Positions 58,763 to 64,000 of a stretch of DNA of 64,000 nucleotides are shown piece by piece. The position numbers and the translations under genes were made by a program. The number at the start of each line of letters is the position of its first letter. Position 1 is the first letter of the stretch. A model generated the notes under the pieces. It searched no databases. It was not told where the DNA came from and worked only from the letters and a program-made list of their open reading frames with translations. This stretch comes from Sipunculus nudus (Eukaryota > Annelida > Sipuncula > Golfingiida > Sipunculidae). Location: NCBI GenBank assembly GCA_026874595.1, contig CM049309.1, forward strand, positions 69,484,926 to 69,548,925, in the 5' to 3' direction.

Positions 58763-60543
58763 TACAAGCTTCCAGGTATTGCGTTCAAATTGTTTGTAAT
58801 CAGTGTACCTTGGGGCTTTTTCTCTTTGGCATTTTCACTGTGGAAGATGGATTCTGAGTGAGGTAACCTTATTAAGTTTCTACATCTCTTTGTACAGTTA
58901 TGCCGGGTGTGGTTAGGTAATAAGTGGGGTAAAATGACTTGTGGTGATAGTTTAAAATGTCAATGCATGTCAAACCACTGCACTATTTCCTTGACAGCAG
59001 ATTAGGGATTTGTTAAGAACAGTCATGATATAATACAGATTTCATCAACAGAGTTCCAGGTATTGTTCTTACTATTGACACTCTAACATAAGGAAAGTTA
59101 CTGGTCATGAATGACTGTGGATTTTTACCATGAAAACACTGTATTATGAGTGAGATCAGCTTAAAAAAAATATTTCTTCAGAATTGTCAATCTGAATTGA
59201 AAATCATTTTTCTGAACAAGTATAAAGTTCTTTGTAATGTTTCTAATTTATGTCCATGCCTCAGTCCCTAAAAAAATAACTGCAAGTGTGAAAGGAGTCT
59301 GAGAAGATGGGTTGAATTTGGTGTTGCTCATGTGGACCATTTCAGGAACAGAAGCTATTTTTTGTATTCTTCATGCAAATTTGCTGAATCTCTTCAGTTT
59401 TTCTTAGTTTTTGGGAGTATTTAAAAAGATAAAAAAAATAGCATAAAAATCATTTCACTCTCGATTCTCATTATTTGGTCTCAGAGCAAATAGAATATTT
59501 TTTTGTAGGGGTGTTGCCTAACTGAGATTTATTTAGGACTGTCATGATGGTGATTGCATGAGGAATGTATTGTCCTGGTCATTCTGGGGTGGATCCTGGA
59601 TTTATAAAAAGGAAGGGTCCAAACAATTGGGAGGACTGATGACAAAACTTCAAAAAGTTCCTTTGGTCCCCTCTCGGATCCACTTCTTGGTTGTGTAGTG
59701 ACTTGTCATGGATATTTACATCATCAAGCTTCTTGATACATTTATGATAACTTTGCTATCTTGCATCTTGACCATCTTTGCACAGACTGTGGATCAGGGC
59801 TCCCCTAAAAAGTTTAAATGTATTTACAGTGCCTTGAAAGTGGGAAAGTTCTCATGAAAAGACCTAAAATTTTCCTTAATGGCTGGCTATGAAAGACCAA
59901 GAAGACCAAAGCATGCTTAAACATATTAATAATATTCATTGATTATAAACTTGTCTTGTTTTTGAAAACCGAAGGGTCAGACAGCTGAAGGTAAAGGAGT
60001 CTGTTAAAAACCAATGTCTTCAAAAATAAAATTCTTTTAAAAAAACTTCATATACTTCTCAGAAACATGTGTAAGTTTTTTTCATCTGGCAAATAGTGGT
60101 TTCAGAAAATTTGTCTTCAAGAAAAGATCATAGGGTCATGGTCCTTAACATAACAGAAAAAAATTAAGAGAGATGAAAGAATCAGTAATATATTTGTTAA
60201 CATTGGTGTAAGAAAAGTTGAAAATTCACCAATGCATTCAAAAGTTTGTTTCTGTCCTTTTCTTTCATTCCTGTCCTTTCATGTTCTCTTATGATACAAA
60301 TATAATTGAAATTATAAAGAATGATCAAGAATATTTCATGAGAGGAAATTGTAATACAAATTTCTAATACATTGAGCTTCACGAGTTCTGTTAAGTTTAA
60401 ATTGTTAAAAAGTTACCAGTTATTTCATACTGCAGCACAACAAAATATTAAGTGGGTTACTGCATGTGTTTGAACATAATCTGTATTTCTGTATTGTTAC
60501 ACTGAACATATTTGTTTGCTATTTATGCATGTATATTCATGAT

Positions 60544-60549
60544 AATAAA
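60544..60549 (+). terminator. Distal candidate polyadenylation signal AATAAA
   Basis: AATAAA in GATAATAAAATATATGG is followed within 30-50 bp by CTGTATTTTTTCCTTAAG. It is the last such signal before the 35-bp repeat array, so it is a reasonable distal end for the YIPF transcript. Confidence 0.35.
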
Positions 60550-60684
60550 ATATATGGCAAGGCTGACATCTGTATTTTTTCCTTAAGATTGTTACTTTGA
60601 TTTAGGCTAACAGGAGAGCTCTTATAAATGTGTTTACCATAGTATGTGACTAATTTTAAGCAGTAGTTAATGCTGCTGCCTTTT

Positions 60685-63060
60685 TAATGGTTTTAAATCA
60701 ATGAGCCAGTCAGGTGAAAACATGTGAAAGCGAAAAGATAATATGACATGCCCAAATAATGTCAAGGCTGGGCGACTGATTAAACAAATGTCATAACATG
60801 ACATATCTTGTATGCATGATTAAATGATTTTAAATGAATGACCAAGTCAGGTGAAAGAGAAAAGATAATAAAGACGTGCCGAAATAATGTCAAGGCTAGG
60901 TAACTGATTAGACAAATGTCAAAACATGACATATTGTGTATGAAAGAATGTCAAGACATGATATTAAGCTGGTTGGCATGAAATGTCCAGATATATTGGT
61001 GTCAAAAGAACAACAAGACATGGCAGCTGGTTTGTGTCAAATTAATGTCAAGTCATAACAGCTAGTTGGTGTCAGATGAATTTCAAGTCATGGCAGCTGG
61101 TTGGTGTTAAATGAATGTCACGATAAGGCAGCTGGTTGGTGTCAAATGAATGTCATGTCATGACAGCTGGTTGGGGTCAAATGAATGTCAAGATATGACA
61201 TCTGATAGATGTGACAAGAAAGTCAAGAACAAAGTTGTCAGTTTGTGTCAAAGGAATGTCAAGACATGACAGCTGGTTGATGCCAAATGAATTTCAAGAC
61301 AGGGCAGTTGATGCAAAATAAAATGCTAAGGCTAGGCAACTGATTGAACAAATGTCAAAACATGACATATCTTGTATGCGTTAAAGAATATCAAGACATG
61401 ATATTAAGCTGGTTGGCATAAAAAATGTCCAGACATGGCAGCTGGATGCTGTCAAAAAATTGTCAAGATATGGAATTCCAGTTGGTGTCAAAAGAATATC
61501 AAGACATTGCAGCTGGTAGGTGTCAAATAAATGTCAAGTCATGAAAGCTGGTTGGTGCCAAAAGAATTCTCATGACATGACACCTGGTAGGTGTCAAAAG
61601 AAAGTCAAGACAGGGTTGTCAGTTTGCATCAAAAGAATGTCAAGACATGGCAGCTGGTAGGTGTCAAACCCATGTCAAGACAAGACAGCTGGCTGGTGTC
61701 AAACTAACGTCAAGACATGACAGGTGGTTGGTACCAAAACAATGTCAAGACATGACATCTGGTAGATGAGACAAGAAAATCAAGACAGGGTTGTCAGTTT
61801 GCATCAAATGAATGTCAAGACATGACAGCTGGTTGATGCCAAATGAATTTCAAGACAGGGCAGTTGGTGCCAAAATAATGCCAAGGCTAGACAACTAATT
61901 GAACAAATGTCAAAACATGACATATCTTGTATGCGTGAGATAATGTCAAGACGTGATATTCAGCTGGTTGGCATAAAAAAAGTCCAGACATGGCAGCTGG
62001 ATGCTGTCAAAAAATTGTCGAGATATGAGAGCCAGTTGGTGTCAAAAGAATAACAAGACATGGCAGCTGGTAGGTGTCAAGATGAAGTCGAGATCAAGCA
62101 GATGGTAAATGTCAAAATTAAGTCAAGACATGGCAGCTGGTTTGTGTCAAATGAATGCCAAGTCATGACAGCTGGTTGGTGTTAAAAGAATGTCAAGACA
62201 TGGCGGCTGGTAGGTGTCAAATAAATGTCAAGACATTGGAGCTGGTAGGTGTCAAATGAATGTCAAGACACGGCAGCTGGTTTGTGTCAAATGAATGTCA
62301 AGTCATGCCAGCTGGTTGCTCTTTGATGAATGTCAAGACAGGCAATCTGGTTGATGTCAAAATGATGTCAAGACAGGGCAGCTGGAGGTGTAAAATGAAT
62401 GTCAAGACATGAGAGCTGGTAGGTGTGACAAGAAAGTCAAGACAAGGTTTTCATTTTGCGTCAAAAGGATGTCAAGACAGGAAAGCTTGTTAATGTAAAA
62501 TGGATGTCAAGACAGGGCAGCTTGTTGGTATTAACAAAGTGGCAAAACGTGGTTATTAGCTTCTCAAAGACGATAGCAGTCAGATGTCCTAATACTTTTC
62601 AGACGTAGCACCTTCTTGGTATCAAAAGAAAGGGCCAAGGCGAGGCAGTTAGTATCTGTCAAAAAGATGCCAAGACATGACAGCTGGTTGGGATCAAGAG
62701 AATGTCAAGACATGGCACCTAGGTTTCGTCAAACGAATGTAAGGTCTTGGCACATGGTTGGTATTAAAAGAGAGATCCGGACTCCGCTGATTGTTGGTGC
62801 TAACACAAAACCAGGAAAGTTCTGCTGTTTGCCAGTGCCAGACGAGTGTCAGGAAATGACAACTGGATGATGCCAAAAGAATAGCAAGACATATGGTGGC
62901 ATATCAAGGCAAAAGTTTGTGCAAAACGGATTTCAAGACGAGTCACTTCGTAGATCCAAAATTCTGTCAAGGCAGCTTGTCAGTGTCAAACGTCCGTTCA
63001 TGACAGCTGTTTGAAGCGAAAACGAGTGTCAAACAATGGCACCTGTATGGAGCCAAAAGA
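60685..63060. repeat. Diverged tandem array of ~35-bp units (minisatellite)
   Basis: The unit consensus is about ATGTCAAGACATGGCAGCTG followed by GTTGGTGTCAAATGA. Several dozen copies are present, degenerating toward 63060. There is longer-range order: a block with GAACAAATGTCAAAACATGA and ATATCTTGTATGCGT recurs at 61346 and 61901 (555 bp apart) and, in variant form, at 60783 and 60910. The first 260 bp are two copies of a 137-bp unit. The 35-bp unit is not a multiple of three, so the array is not coding. Confidence 0.92.
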
Positions 63061-63560
63061 ACGCTGAGTATCTGAACTGGAGCAATAAAATACAAGTATA
63101 TCGCAGACGTGTTTCACTGAAGAGAACCCACATTTCCAGACCTCCGAACGCAAGATACGAAATCTATTAGACCCAGTTGTGGCTGTTTACTTTTTACTAC
63201 AGAGCAACAGCTGGGTCTAGAAATTTACCAAACGGTTACTAATAGAAAACAAAATTTAGTACATGTCCGGATATTTTGACAGCAAACAGGTTACTGGTTA
63301 TATATTAAGGGGAAAACTGAGATGAAACACGTTCGACTTTCTTTGAGAGTTGTAAGTATTCTAATCGTGGGAAGAACATTGGGTGACCCAATAAAGAGAA
63401 GAAAAAAAAAAACGGAAGTATTATAATTTGTCTGTTGCTGCCTATGCCTTTCCTTCACCACAATATGCATAGAAGGGTTTACATGTGGTTTTGGTATACT
63501 TGTTGAGTCTTTGTTACGTAATTCGTCCATGGACTTAATTTTTTGCCTAAATATAACTGG
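63061..63560. other. Downstream flank, nothing recognised
   Basis: TAGACCCAG (63168) and CTGGGTCTA (63211) form a 9-bp inverted pair. The frame at 63291-63530 (- strand) has no signature. Confidence 0.4.
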
Positions 63561-63594
63561 TGTAACCAGTTTTCTCCTGCAACTTTGGTTCTGG

Positions 63595-63782
63595 ACAGTC
63601 GGGTAAAACGTTCAGCAATCCCCGGTTAGGACCCGAGTTACATCCCCGGCGTGGCTATGAGAGAGGGCTGAAGTGATCCGTTATAAAAGGCCATTGGTTT
63701 CTCCGTGTTCTCCAGTTTTTCCTCATTCCAGCACCGCTACAGAGTAGCGAACGCCACCAGTTGAGCTATGCCCATTTCGAGT
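63595..63782 (-). repeat. Possible tRNA-derived SINE relic
   Basis: On the minus strand, GGGCATAGCTCAACTGGTGG (A-box-like, TAGCTCAACTGG) is followed by a CGCTAC...GTAGCG stem. Then comes the complement of GTTTCTCCGTGTTCTCCAG, a phrase I associate with common mollusc SINE bodies. No convincing B box is present, so the tRNA relationship is tentative. Confidence 0.35.
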
Positions 63783-64000
63783 GACTCGATTATTTAAAAT
63801 AACTATTTGTACAATCCAGGCAAATAAATAAAGTTTATAAACTTTTCTTAGATTAAAGACTTCAGAGAGTCGCTACCAGCCAATGTTTTAAAGAGAATCG
63901 ATGTCACATACTGGCACGGCCAAATCACCAGTACCACTCAGTGTCGTAGTGCCACCTGCAGAAGAAATCTTAAACTACAACCTTTGATAGTTTATGTGAG

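Larger units (their letters stand above)
57388..60570 (+). other. Probable 3' untranslated region of the YIPF gene (end uncertain)
   Basis: AT-rich sequence follows the stop codon with no further splice-compatible coding sequence. AATAAA signals occur at 58688, 58713 and 58717 (inside a MITE) and at 60544. The true end could be at any of these; a UTR of 1.3 or 3.2 kb is plausible. Transcript evidence is needed to choose. Confidence 0.45.

Noticed and set aside
60685-63060. AGACATGNCA words in the 35-bp array resembling p53-type half-sites
   Set aside because: The second half does not fit RRRCWWGYYY in most units (purine where a pyrimidine is required).
60685-63060. CRISPR-like regular spacing of short repeats
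   Set aside because: Units are contiguous and diverged with no unique spacers, and the setting is an animal gene; it is a minisatellite.
63595-63782. Functional tRNA gene on the minus strand
   Set aside because: Only an A-box-like segment and one stem are present; there is no T-arm at the right distance and no paired acceptor, so a SINE relic is more likely.

Overview
The window is AT-rich, intron-dominated nuclear DNA from an animal, most likely a mollusc and probably a bivalve. That placement is inference: it rests on long introns, YIPF protein similarity, and interspersed elements built like the tandem-core 'pearl'/Helentron-type elements known from bivalves. No bacterial or organellar gene organisation is visible.

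The only protein-coding gene I can support is the 3' part of a Golgi YIPF1/YIPF2 homologue on the + strand. Five coding exons are clear: 1219-1332, 4120-4274, 42414-42533, 55672-55734 and 57262-57387. They join in frame with GT/AG borders and give about 192 residues: all five membrane segments plus a Ser/Thr-rich lumenal tail. The N-terminal cytosolic part (about 110 residues) must lie upstream. Introns in the window are about 2.8, 38.1, 13.1 and 1.5 kb. A long AT-rich 3' flank or UTR follows to about 60.57 kb, with a 470-bp TA-flanked MITE at 58293-58762.

Most of the rest is repeats. Nine or so elements share one plan although their ends differ: a head with a short subterminal inverted repeat and a GTCCGTC-rich stretch, a tandem core, then a tail with the inverted copy of the head, usually a small hairpin, and CTTGTT or CTAGTT. 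They lie at about 5.0-5.5, 7.9-9.5, 13.7-15.0, 20.8-23.7, 23.8-26.8, 29.7-30.8, 38.6-39.7, 42.7-44.4 (carrying another inside it) and 48.0-52.0 kb. I interpret them as non-autonomous Helitron/Helentron-like elements. All of them read in the same direction as the host gene. Families with different ends share a core module ending in the palindrome GGTGGCGCCACC (12 perfect copies), which is the most interesting pattern here.

Other repeats: a piggyBac-like 3' relic in two copies (9.6 and 47.0 kb), a pogo/Tigger-like element (15.7-16.5 kb), possible hAT-like termini (6.9-7.8 kb), TA and TACTTG simple repeats, an old duplicated block (31.8 and 47.5 kb), and a 2.4-kb array of roughly 35-bp units downstream of the gene (60.7-63.1 kb). 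Large stretches between these hold nothing I can identify. No rRNA, functional tRNA, CRISPR array or complete transposase gene was seen.
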